Source: Candidatus Poribacteria bacterium
Lineage (GTDB): Bacteria > Poribacteria > WGA-4E > WGA-3G
NCBI GenBank assembly: GCA_009841255.1
Contig: VXMD01000026.1
Coordinates: 91,787-155,786, forward strand
DNA: 64,000 nucleotides
Direction: 5' to 3'
Below are positions 1 to 6,965 of the stretch, in pieces. The translations under genes and the position numbers were made by a program. The notes beneath the pieces were generated by a model. The model saw only the letters and a program-made list of their open reading frames with translations, made no database searches and had not been told where the DNA came from. The number at the start of each line of letters is the position of its first letter. Positions within the stretch are counted from its first letter, which is position 1.

Positions 1-65
1 CGGATTTAAGAATGGCACTTCATGAGCCATTCTCATGTTATTTTTCCGCAAGGTACGATTAAAAA
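1..65 (+). repeat. Mosaic repeat copy R1 (3' part)
   Basis: The window opens inside a copy of the dispersed mosaic repeat. It shows the GGATTTAAG...GGCACTTCA module followed by the terminal box CCGCAAGGTACGATTAAAAA at 46-65. The tail overlaps the stop codon of thrS, which is read on the other strand, so this copy does not lead into a start codon here. Its left part lies outside the window. Confidence 0.7.
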
Positions 66-1846
66 TCCAGATCGGCTTCTTGAACAATTTTGTCGATGAA
101 CGTATCAAGTGCCATTGCCCCGATGTCGCCTTCATCTCGACTGCGGACGCTGACCGTGCGACTTTTCTGTTCACGTCCGCCGATGATTAACATATACGGC
201 ACCCGTTGCAAGCGGGCTTGACGGATCTTCGCGCCAATCTTATCATCGCTATTGTCCAATACGACACGACAGCCTTTTTGTGACAGAAGTTGTTCGACCT
301 CTGTGCCGTAATCAACGAAGCGTTGACTGATTGTCATCACAACGCATTGGACAGGAGAGAGCCATGTCGGAAATGCCCCGGCGTAATGCTCAATCAGCAT
401 CGCGATAAAGCGTTCAAAACTCCCGCAAATTGCGCGATGGATGACCACAGGACGTTTTTCAGAGCCATCTGGTGCGACATAGGTAAGGTCAAATCGTTCA
501 GGCAGTTGGAAATCGAGTTGCACAGTCGCGCACTGGACATCTCGGTTGAGTGAATCCCGGACCTGGAAATCGAGTTTAGGACCGTAGAACGCCGCTTCCC
601 CGGGATCGATGCTGTACTCAATCTGATTATTTTTTAATACATCTTCGAGTATCGTTTCGGCGCGATCCCAAACATCTACATCACCCATAAATTTTTCCGG
701 GTTGCGTGTGCTGAAGCCGCATCGAAACGGCAGACCGAAAGCACCGTATATGCGTTGGAAGAGTCCAAGGATACGCTCGTATTCATCAGCGATCTGGTCC
801 TCTGTGACGAAGTTGTGTGCGTCATCTTGGCACATCTGGCGCACACGCGACAAGCCGGTCAACGTCCCCGTGGCTTCGTTGCGATGCAGGACCCCTTGGT
901 CATGCAGGCGATAGGGGAGATCCCGATAACTGTGGCGGACACTTTTATAGATTAACATGTGTGCGGGACAGTTCATCGGTTTCAAAGCGCTCTTCGGTTC
1001 GCCCTCTTCATTTTCGACGAGGAACATATCGTCTTTAAAATGTTCCCAATGCCCAGAAGTCTGCCAGAGACTGCTATCGTAGATGAGCGGAGTCCGTACC
1101 TCCTGATAGCCTTCACTGAGGTAGAGTTTCCTCACCTTTTCGGAGAGGAGGTTATAGATGAGTGTGCCTTTGGGAAGCCAGAATGCACTTCCGGGGGATT
1201 CGGGATGCATCTGAAAGAGTTCCAATTCGCGTCCAAGTTTCCGATGGTCGCGTTTGGCGGCTTCTTCGCGTTGTGTCAAATACGCCTGAAGGTCGGCTTT
1301 GGTCTCCCATGCGGTGCCGTAGATGCGTTGTAACTGCTCACGGTTGCTATCACCGCGCCAATAGGCTCCTGAAACACGGAGCAGTTTGAAATATCGGCAT
1401 TCGCTTGTTTTTTCAACGTGTGGACCCTTGCAGAGGTCCGTGAAATCACCGTTGTGATAGATAGAAACGCCCGCTTCATCAACACCCTCATCGGTAGCGC
1501 TGACTTCACGATCCGAAATCCCGTCGATTAACTCGAGTTTGAATTTCTGATCACGTTCCCCGAACCACTCGCGCGCATCGTCATAAGCCCACGTCTCTTG
1601 CACGAAAGGCACATTGGACTTAATCATCGCCTTCATGTGCTTCTCGATTTCGGGGAAATCGTCGGGTGTAATGGGGCGTGGCACCTCCATATCGTAATAG
1701 AACTCGTTCTCAATCGGCGGTCCGATTGCGAGTTTAACGGTCTGTTCGCCATCTGGGAATAATTGTTGGACGGCATACGCCATGATGTGCGCGGTCGAAT
1801 GGCGTAGGCGTTGTAAATAGTCTTCAGGTTGATTGGGTTCACGCAT
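59..1846 (-). CDS. thrS: Threonyl-tRNA synthetase, TGS-less
   Basis: Charges tRNA-Thr with threonine in the cytoplasm and edits mis-charged Ser-tRNA. The protein is 595 aa, shorter than the usual roughly 640 aa, because it begins directly with the N2 editing domain: the HSTAHIMAYAV motif (His16, His20) is at the very N-terminus, so the N1/TGS domain is absent. The editing-domain DLCKGPHV segment, the class II core with MNCPAHML (zinc Cys, about residue 290) and VVIHRAICGS (about 470), and a C-terminal anticodon-binding domain are all recognisable. Start ATG at 1846 has a GAGAG stretch upstream. TGS-less ThrS forms are known in some bacteria; no alternative upstream start restoring a TGS domain is apparent. 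Function is secure. Confidence 0.96.
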   Translation of the reverse strand: MREPNQPEDYLQRLRHSTAHIMAYAVQQLFPDGEQTVKLAIGPPIENEFYYDMEVPRPITPDDFPEIEKHMKAMIKSNVPFVQETWAYDDAREWFGERDQKFKLELIDGISDREVSATDEGVDEAGVSIYHNGDFTDLCKGPHVEKTSECRYFKLLRVSGAYWRGDSNREQLQRIYGTAWETKADLQAYLTQREEAAKRDHRKLGRELELFQMHPESPGSAFWLPKGTLIYNLLSEKVRKLYLSEGYQEVRTPLIYDSSLWQTSGHWEHFKDDMFLVENEEGEPKSALKPMNCPAHMLIYKSVRHSYRDLPYRLHDQGVLHRNEATGTLTGLSRVRQMCQDDAHNFVTEDQIADEYERILGLFQRIYGAFGLPFRCGFSTRNPEKFMGDVDVWDRAETILEDVLKNNQIEYSIDPGEAAFYGPKLDFQVRDSLNRDVQCATVQLDFQLPERFDLTYVAPDGSEKRPVVIHRAICGSFERFIAMLIEHYAGAFPTWLSPVQCVVMTISQRFVDYGTEVEQLLSQKGCRVVLDNSDDKIGAKIRQARLQRVPYMLIIGGREQKSRTVSVRSRDEGDIGAMALDTFIDKIVQEADLDF

Positions 1847-1897
1847 TGCGGTTCACTCTCTATATGTCAATTCGTATCGGTTTCAAAGTTGTTCTTG

Positions 1898-1918
1898 AAA
1901 GACTTAACGTCTTTTTTT
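1898..1918 (+). terminator. Possible hairpin in thrS leader
   Basis: AAAGAC and GTCTTT form a 6-bp stem with a 5-nt loop, and a T run follows on the plus strand. No plus-strand gene ends here; on the minus strand it lies in the thrS leader without a U tract. Its role is unclear and it may be chance. Confidence 0.25.
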
Positions 1919-2068
1919 GTAGGTTGTTTACGGTAATAATTTTACACGATTTAAATGAGGAATGCCAATAAAAAAGATAAGCGTGGAAGTGTTGAGGGTT
2001 AAGCGGATATTATTTGTCTGAAGGTAGGGGCCAAGTTCAGATGTGTTGGCGCGAACGTTTTGGAAGGA

Positions 2069-2142
2069 TGGGCGATGCTGGACTTGAACCAGCGACCTCT
2101 TGCATGTCAAGCAAACGCTCTAGCCACCTGAGCTAATCGCCC
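2069..2142 (-). tRNA. tRNA-Val (GAC)
   Basis: The reverse complement folds as a cloverleaf. The acceptor stem is GGGCGAT with ATCGCCC, the D arm is GCTCAGGTGGCTAGAGC, the anticodon loop TTGACAT gives GAC, and the T arm carries GGTTCAAGTCC. No 3' CCA is encoded, unlike the two tRNAs upstream, so CCA must be added enzymatically. Confidence 0.93.
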
Positions 2143-2159
2143 GTCCGAGGGAAAAAGAA

Positions 2160-2234
2160 TGGAGGTGGCGGTCGGAATCGAACCGACGAATAAGAGTTTT
2201 GCAGACTCTGGCCTTACCACTTGGCTACGCCACC
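2160..2234 (-). tRNA. tRNA-Cys (GCA), CCA encoded
   Basis: The reverse complement has acceptor stem GGTGGCG with CGCCACC, discriminator U (typical of tRNA-Cys), an anticodon loop CTGCAAA giving GCA, a GGTTCGATTCC T arm and an encoded CCA. It is the middle gene of a Gly-Cys-Val transcript. Confidence 0.94.
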
Positions 2235-2242
2235 ATAGAAGA

Positions 2243-2317
2243 TGGAGCGGGAGACGAGATTTGAACTCGCGACCTCCACCTTGGCAAGGTGGAGCTCTAC
2301 CACTGAGCTACTCCCGC
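2243..2317 (-). tRNA. tRNA-Gly (GCC), CCA encoded
   Basis: The reverse complement has acceptor stem GCGGGAG with CTCCCGC, discriminator U, an anticodon loop TTGCCAA giving GCC, a normal D arm and T arm, and an encoded CCA. It is the first gene of the three-tRNA cluster, downstream of the promoter at 2369-2397. Confidence 0.94.
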
Positions 2318-2368
2318 ATCATTTTAACAATTCGCACAGAAGGGATTACACCTTCCGAAAGCATATAT

Positions 2369-2397
2369 AGTTTAATATATTTGCCTTTGAATGTCAA
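2369..2397 (-). promoter_or_regulatory. Sigma70-type promoter of tRNA cluster
   Basis: On the minus strand a perfect TTGACA (2392-2397) is followed, after 17 nt, by TAAACT (2369-2374). It lies about 50 bp upstream of tRNA-Gly and is the obvious promoter for the tRNA operon, which may read on toward thrS. Confidence 0.6.
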
Positions 2398-2491
2398 GTT
2401 AATTTTCGATTAAAATAGCAAAAATGTGGATTTTTGTCAAAAAATTTGCCACAATATTGAAACGTCTCAAGTTTTGTGTTCGGGTTTCTGT

Positions 2492-2905
2492 TCAGAGTTG
2501 TTCTTCAATCCAATCATCACCGTGGGTGGGATTGTAGATGAGTCCTCTTTTCATATCAACGCAAAGGTCAAGTTCTTCCAAGAGCATGTGTCCGATGAGT
2601 ACTGGTGAACCTTCAGGTAAATCGGTTACTCGGATGGTGCTGCTTCGTTCTAACAGGGTATATTCAACCTCGGAATAGAGCGTCCGCTCCACAATGCCAG
2701 TAGCCGTTCGGGCACTCCGCGTGTCGACAGGTGTGAGACCAAGGTGCTCAATGAGTGATGTCGGTAGACGGAGACGCGTAGCACCGGTATCCACGAGCGC
2801 GTCCTCAATGGTGAGTCTCCGTACATCTTCGGGGTTCATAGCACCTATCTCTACTAAAAGTATATCCCTTAAATTTACGAGTTTGATTTCCGTTGTATGT
2901 CTCAT
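2492..2905 (-). CDS. Retropepsin-like aspartic protease
   Basis: A 137-aa protein with the clan AA signature ALVDTGATRLRLP (catalytic Asp in DTGA) followed by a hydrophobic SLIEHLGL segment, and a second glycine-rich LIGHMLLEELDL strand near the C-terminus. This is the single-domain retropepsin-like fold found in many bacteria; the substrate is unknown. I prefer the ATG at 2905 because GAAGGA lies 9 nt upstream; the longer reading from 2947 would overlap argJ. There is no signal peptide, so it is probably cytoplasmic. It is probably co-transcribed with argJ, although no functional link is known. Confidence 0.72.
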   Translation of the reverse strand: MRHTTEIKLVNLRDILLVEIGAMNPEDVRRLTIEDALVDTGATRLRLPTSLIEHLGLTPVDTRSARTATGIVERTLYSEVEYTLLERSSTIRVTDLPEGSPVLIGHMLLEELDLCVDMKRGLIYNPTHGDDWIEEQL

Positions 2906-2927
2906 TTTTTCATTCCTTCTTGTAACT

Positions 2928-4133
2928 TTATGTCCGGTAATCCGCATTAATCCGAATATAATCGTAGGAATAATCGCAGGTCCACATCGTTATCTCTGTA
3001 TCACCGGCACGGAGGTCAATCGTGATGTGCACGGGGTCTTGTGCGAACAGAGCCGTGGCTTCGTCTTCATCGTAGCCAGCATCCATCCCATTTTTGACGA
3101 GTCGATAATCCGCAAGATAGACGTCCACCTGATACGGGTCGAATTCCGCCCCCGATTTTCCGATCGCCATCATAATCCGTCCCCAATTCGCATCGTTGGC
3201 GAAAACGGCGGTTTTGACGAGTGGGGATTCCGCAACGGCACGCGCCGCTTTTTCGGCATCGTCTCGGTTTTTAGCGTGTTTGACGATTACCTCAACGAGT
3301 TTCGTCGCACCTTCACCGTCGCGGGCGAGCATCTTCACCAATTCGGTGCAGACGGACTGCAATCCCTCACAAAAAGCCTCGTAATCTTCTCCGTCTACTG
3401 TAACGATTTCGGCGTTGTCAGCATGCCCGGTTGCGAGGATCAGCACCGTGTCATTCGTGCTGCGATCGGTATCAACCGTCAAAAGATTGTAGGTATCCTC
3501 TACGACACGATTCAGGGCGGCTTGGAGCGTTTCGGCGTTGATTCGCGCATCCGTGGTCAGATAGGAGAGCATCGTCGCCATATTCGGTGCGATCATCCCG
3601 GAGCCTTTCGCAATTCCACCGATTCTCACGGGTGTATCGCCAATTTCGATCTCTACAGCGACAGATTTCGGATGTGTATCCGTCGTCATAATCGCTTCGG
3701 CGGCATCGGCACCCCCTTCGGTACTGAGTGCGCTCGCGGCGGCTTGGATCCCACTTTCGATTGTGTCCATCGGCAATTGCTGTCCAATAACACCGGTAGA
3801 GGAGACGAGGACGAGATTTGCGTCTATACCGAGCTGTTCAGCTGTTGCGGCAGCCATTCGTCGCGCGTTCGCCATGCCGACCTCACCGGTGCAAGCGTTG
3901 GCGTTCCCGCTATTGACAATAACGGCTTGTGCGCGTCCGTCGCTGAGATGCTCGCGGCATACAATGACGGGGGCGGCGGTGACACTATTTTTTGTGAAAA
4001 CGCCAGCCGCCGTTGCTGGCGTATCGGTAACGATGAGTGCTACGTCCTTGGCATCTGCGGCTTTAATACCGGCGTGGAGACCTGCTGCGCGGATACCGGA
4101 CACTGCCGTGATTCCGCCTTCTATCTGTTTCAT
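2928..4133 (-). CDS. argJ: Glutamate N-acetyltransferase / amino-acid acetyltransferase
   Basis: Transfers acetyl groups between N-acetylornithine and glutamate (cyclic arginine pathway) and may also use acetyl-CoA. The 401-aa protein has the usual start GGITAVSGIRAAGLHAGIK and the autoproteolysis segment KGSGMIAPNMATML, in which the precursor is cut before the Thr that becomes the catalytic nucleophile of the beta chain. The C-terminal WTCDYSYDYIRINADYRT is typical. An AAGGAG site precedes the ATG by 6 nt. No other arginine genes are in the window, so the pathway is scattered. Confidence 0.95.
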   Translation of the reverse strand: MKQIEGGITAVSGIRAAGLHAGIKAADAKDVALIVTDTPATAAGVFTKNSVTAAPVIVCREHLSDGRAQAVIVNSGNANACTGEVGMANARRMAAATAEQLGIDANLVLVSSTGVIGQQLPMDTIESGIQAAASALSTEGGADAAEAIMTTDTHPKSVAVEIEIGDTPVRIGGIAKGSGMIAPNMATMLSYLTTDARINAETLQAALNRVVEDTYNLLTVDTDRSTNDTVLILATGHADNAEIVTVDGEDYEAFCEGLQSVCTELVKMLARDGEGATKLVEVIVKHAKNRDDAEKAARAVAESPLVKTAVFANDANWGRIMMAIGKSGAEFDPYQVDVYLADYRLVKNGMDAGYDEDEATALFAQDPVHITIDLRAGDTEITMWTCDYSYDYIRINADYRT

Positions 4134-4193
4134 GAACTGCTCCTTGGGGAGTAATGTAGGGGAAATATTATACTATGTCTTAAAGGAAAAGTC

Positions 4194-4316
4194 AAAAGGT
4201 AAAATTAAAAAGCAAGTAAAAGCGAAAACCAAGCCCGCAACAACGGCGCGGGCGATCCGAACACGAAAATCGTAAAAGAACGAAGACACTTATTTCTCCG
4301 CAAGGGAAAATTAAAA
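4194..4316 (+). repeat. Mosaic repeat copy R2
   Basis: Contains a truncated tail AAGGTAAAATTAAAAA (4196-4211), the module GCCCGCAACAACGGCGCGGG, a TCCGAACACGAAAA segment shared with the 36.1 kb copy, and a full terminal box CTCCGCAAGGGAAAATTAAAA at 4296-4316. It fills most of the divergent gap between argJ and the aminotransferase at 4386. Here the box lies 70 bp upstream of the start codon instead of next to it. Confidence 0.65.
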
Positions 4317-4335
4317 GGCAAATAAAATGGAAATA

Positions 4336-4344
4336 TGGTATAAT
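4336..4344 (+). promoter_or_regulatory. Extended -10 promoter
   Basis: TGGTATAAT is a perfect extended -10 element (TGnTATAAT), with no good -35 at the usual distance. It lies 42 bp upstream of the ATG at 4386 and just after repeat copy R2, so it is a plausible promoter for the aminotransferase gene. Confidence 0.45.
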
Positions 4345-4385
4345 TTTCCTCAATATCTATATCTAAAGTTACGAGGAGAAAAAAG

Positions 4386-5732
4386 ATGCACACCATTTTA
4401 GAACGCTACCAAAAAACTTTTGCAAAGGATCGAGAGATGTCCGATGCCGCAAACCATCTGTTTCCGGACGGTGTAACGCACGATGGACGGTATATGTCCC
4501 CCTTTCCGGTTTATATCACGCGGGCGGACGGCTCGAAGAAATGGGGACTTGATGACAAGCAATTTATTGACTATTGGGCGGGGCACGGTGCGCTCCTCCT
4601 CGGACATAATCCCCCAGCGGTTGTGGAAGCGGTGACGGCACAGATGCAGCGCGGGACGCACTACGGTGCCTGCCACCCGTTGGAGATGGAATGGGGTTCG
4701 CTCGTGACGCAACTGGTCCCCTCAGCCGAACGCGTCCGATTCGTCAGCTCCGGGACAGAGGCGACGCTGATGGCGATCCGGCTTGCACGCACCTATACGG
4801 GTAAGAATAAGGTGCTGAAATTTGCCGGGCATTTCCACGGTTGGCACGACAGCGTTATCTTAGGGGCATATCCACCTTTCGATATGAACGTCCCCGGTAT
4901 CCCGCAGGAGGTGCGTGAGACAACCCTGTTATCTCCACCGAACGACATTGATGCCGTTGAGACGCTCTTGAAAACGGACAAGGACATTGCCTGTATCATC
5001 CTCGAACCGACAGGCGCCTCCTTCGGTATTGTCCCGACGGACGGGGTATTTTTGAAGCAACTGCGTGAGTTGACAAAGGCACACGGTGTGCTGCTGATTT
5101 TCGACGAGGTTATCACAGGGTTCCGGGTCTCTCCCGGCGGCGCACAAGCGCATTACGACGTCACGCCGGATATGACAACACTGGCGAAGATTTTGGCGGG
5201 CGGACTCCCGGGGGGTGCGCTTGCTGGCAAAACAGAGGTTCTGGAACTGATTTCGATGAAATCGGAACGCCACGGGTTAAAAATGCCGCATCCCGGCACC
5301 TTTAATGCGAACCCACTCTCCGCCGCCGCTGGCATTGCAATGCTCAACATCGTCAAGACAGGTGAACCGCACGAACGGGCAAACCGGACCGCAGCGAGGC
5401 TTCGCACCGAACTGAACACCGTCATTGATGACTATGGACTGGATTGGGTGGTTTACGGCGAATTTTCGGGAATTAAACTGCTCGTCGGGCACGGTGAAAA
5501 GGGGATGCGGACTTCGGATTTCGATCCATACACGTGGGATTATCGGAAACTGAAGGGGAGTAGCGATGCGGACATGCTGATGCGCCTCCGGTGCGGTCTA
5601 CTGCTCAATGGGATTGATCTCGCTGGTAATGGGGGAATGACGACGGCAGCGCACACGGAGGAAGACGTTACAGAGACAGTCGCAGCGTTTGCACAGACGC
5701 TTGAGTGGCTGAAGGCGGAGAAGGCGTTGTAA
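4386..5732 (+). CDS. Class III aminotransferase, GSA-aminomutase-like
   Basis: A PLP enzyme of 448 aa in the family of glutamate-1-semialdehyde 2,1-aminomutase. Visible are FVSSGTEATLMAIRLAR (phosphate-binding region), the LIFDEVITGFR motif with the PLP-pyridine Asp, and LAKILAGGLPGGALAGK, where the Lys of TLAKILAGG corresponds to the PLP Schiff-base lysine. GAGGAG lies 7-8 nt before the ATG. True HemL proteins are a little shorter (about 430 aa) and no haem genes are adjacent, so a different amino substrate is equally likely. It stands alone between two repeat-filled gaps. Confidence 0.85.
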   Translation: MHTILERYQKTFAKDREMSDAANHLFPDGVTHDGRYMSPFPVYITRADGSKKWGLDDKQFIDYWAGHGALLLGHNPPAVVEAVTAQMQRGTHYGACHPLEMEWGSLVTQLVPSAERVRFVSSGTEATLMAIRLARTYTGKNKVLKFAGHFHGWHDSVILGAYPPFDMNVPGIPQEVRETTLLSPPNDIDAVETLLKTDKDIACIILEPTGASFGIVPTDGVFLKQLRELTKAHGVLLIFDEVITGFRVSPGGAQAHYDVTPDMTTLAKILAGGLPGGALAGKTEVLELISMKSERHGLKMPHPGTFNANPLSAAAGIAMLNIVKTGEPHERANRTAARLRTELNTVIDDYGLDWVVYGEFSGIKLLVGHGEKGMRTSDFDPYTWDYRKLKGSSDADMLMRLRCGLLLNGIDLAGNGGMTTAAHTEEDVTETVAAFAQTLEWLKAEKAL

Positions 5733-5752
5733 AGGCTTTTAATTTTTGGTCG

Positions 5753-5803
5753 TCTGGACTGCGCTCCATTCCATTACGCGCAGATTTCTGGTTACACTTC
5801 AAT
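5753..5803 (+). repeat. Partial repeat, related to 52.5 kb copy
   Basis: The segment CTGGACTGCGCTCC followed by CATTACGCGCAG and TTTCTGGTTA matches 52496-52576 closely, except that the 52.5 kb copy carries an extra stretch with a 26-nt palindrome in the middle. It lies directly after the aminotransferase stop codon and ahead of copy R3. Confidence 0.5.
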
Positions 5804-5849
5804 TGGGCTGGGGAATTTTGACCGCTCTTTTATCTTGGAAATATTGAAT

Positions 5850-5967
5850 CAAAACCTTAGCCCGTAATGAAATGGAGGGGTTTTTGCTTGGGCGTTTCCC
5901 CTAGATCTACGGAGAGAAACGTTGGTCATTCAATTCACCTCACCGAACCGCAAGGTACATTAAAAAA
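5850..5967 (+). repeat. Mosaic repeat copy R3, supplies RBS of E1 beta gene
   Basis: A near-complete copy. It has the module AGCCCGTAATGAAATGGAGG, then GGTTTTTGCTTGGGCGTTTC, then AGATCTACGGAGAG, and ends with ACCGAACCGCAAGG and TACATTAAAAAA flush against the ATG at 5968. The only purine-rich Shine-Dalgarno in front of that gene is the AAGG inside the terminal box (13 nt from the ATG). Confidence 0.75.
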
Positions 5968-6951
5968 ATGAAAACTATTACGTATCGAGACGCGCTCAAG
6001 GAAGCACTCGTAGAGGAGATGGAACGCGATGATGCCGTCTTTCTGATGGGCGAGGATATCGCTGAATACGGTGGTGCCTATAAAGTAACGGACGGACTGT
6101 TCCAAGAATTCGGGAAAGACCGAATCCGAAACACGCCGATTTCAGAAGCCGCCATCATCGGGACTGCACTCGGCGCGGCGGTGACGGGGATGCGTCCTGT
6201 CGCGGAGTTGATGTACATCGACTTCACAGCGGTCGGCATGGACCAAATCGTGAACCAGGTCGCCAAGATCCGTTATATGGTGGGCGGTCAGTTAGATGTG
6301 CCGCTCGTGATTCGGACGCAGGGCGGTGCAGGGCGATCCTCGGCGGCGCAGCACGCACAGAGTCTTGAAGCCTGGTTCGTGCATATCCCCGGACTGCTCG
6401 TCGTTATGCCTTCTACCCCCTACGATGCGAAAGGTTTGCTGAAAACAGCCATTCGGGACGACAATCCAATCATGTTTATTGAACACAAACTTCTCTACAC
6501 AGAGGAGGGAGAGATCCCTGAGCAGGAATACACAATTCCGTTGGGGGTCGCTGATGTCAAGCGTGAGGGTGAAGATATTACGATTCTCGCGACGTCACGG
6601 ATGGTCTTAAACGCCCTTACCGCGGCCGACACACTTGCCGCTGAAGGTATCTCTGCTGAAATTATTGATCCACGGACGTTGATGCCACTCGACAAAGACA
6701 GTATTCTCGACTCTGTTCGGAAAACGAATCGGCTGCTTATCGCACACGAGGCGGTCGGTAGAGCAGGATTCGGAGCGGAGATCGCCGCACTTGTCGTACG
6801 GGAGGCGTTTGACTATCTCGATGCCCCGATTGAGCGGGTCGCCGCGGCACCTGTGCCTGTCCCCTTCGCACCAGTGATGGAAAATTTCGTTATTCCCGAT
6901 GCAGAACAGATTGCAGATGCAGCACGAAAACTTGTGCGTTATGAAATCTGA
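5968..6951 (+). CDS. 2-oxo acid dehydrogenase E1, beta subunit
   Basis: The transketolase-type beta chain of a pyruvate, acetoin or branched-chain 2-oxoacid dehydrogenase, 327 aa, full length. Typical motifs are LMGEDIAEYGGAYKVTDGL at the start, the ThDP-binding NTPISEAAIIGTALGAA with its catalytic-region Glu, and the C-terminal LIAHEAVGRAGFGAEIA. The alpha subunit is normally encoded immediately upstream; here the neighbour is an aminotransferase and no alpha, E2 or E3 gene is in the window. The substrate cannot be fixed from sequence. The RBS comes from repeat R3. Confidence 0.92.
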   Translation: MKTITYRDALKEALVEEMERDDAVFLMGEDIAEYGGAYKVTDGLFQEFGKDRIRNTPISEAAIIGTALGAAVTGMRPVAELMYIDFTAVGMDQIVNQVAKIRYMVGGQLDVPLVIRTQGGAGRSSAAQHAQSLEAWFVHIPGLLVVMPSTPYDAKGLLKTAIRDDNPIMFIEHKLLYTEEGEIPEQEYTIPLGVADVKREGEDITILATSRMVLNALTAADTLAAEGISAEIIDPRTLMPLDKDSILDSVRKTNRLLIAHEAVGRAGFGAEIAALVVREAFDYLDAPIERVAAAPVPVPFAPVMENFVIPDAEQIADAARKLVRYEI

Positions 6952-6965
6952 TCGAGTAAGTCCTA

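Noticed and set aside
1847-2068. T-box riboswitch in front of thrS
   Set aside because: No conserved T-box bulge sequence or specifier stem and terminator arrangement could be recognised; the hairpin at 1898 has its T run on the wrong strand.
2694-4154. Long plus-strand frame antisense to argJ and the protease
   Set aside because: It is a shadow of argJ; it has no recognisable domain, no RBS, and argJ is unambiguous.
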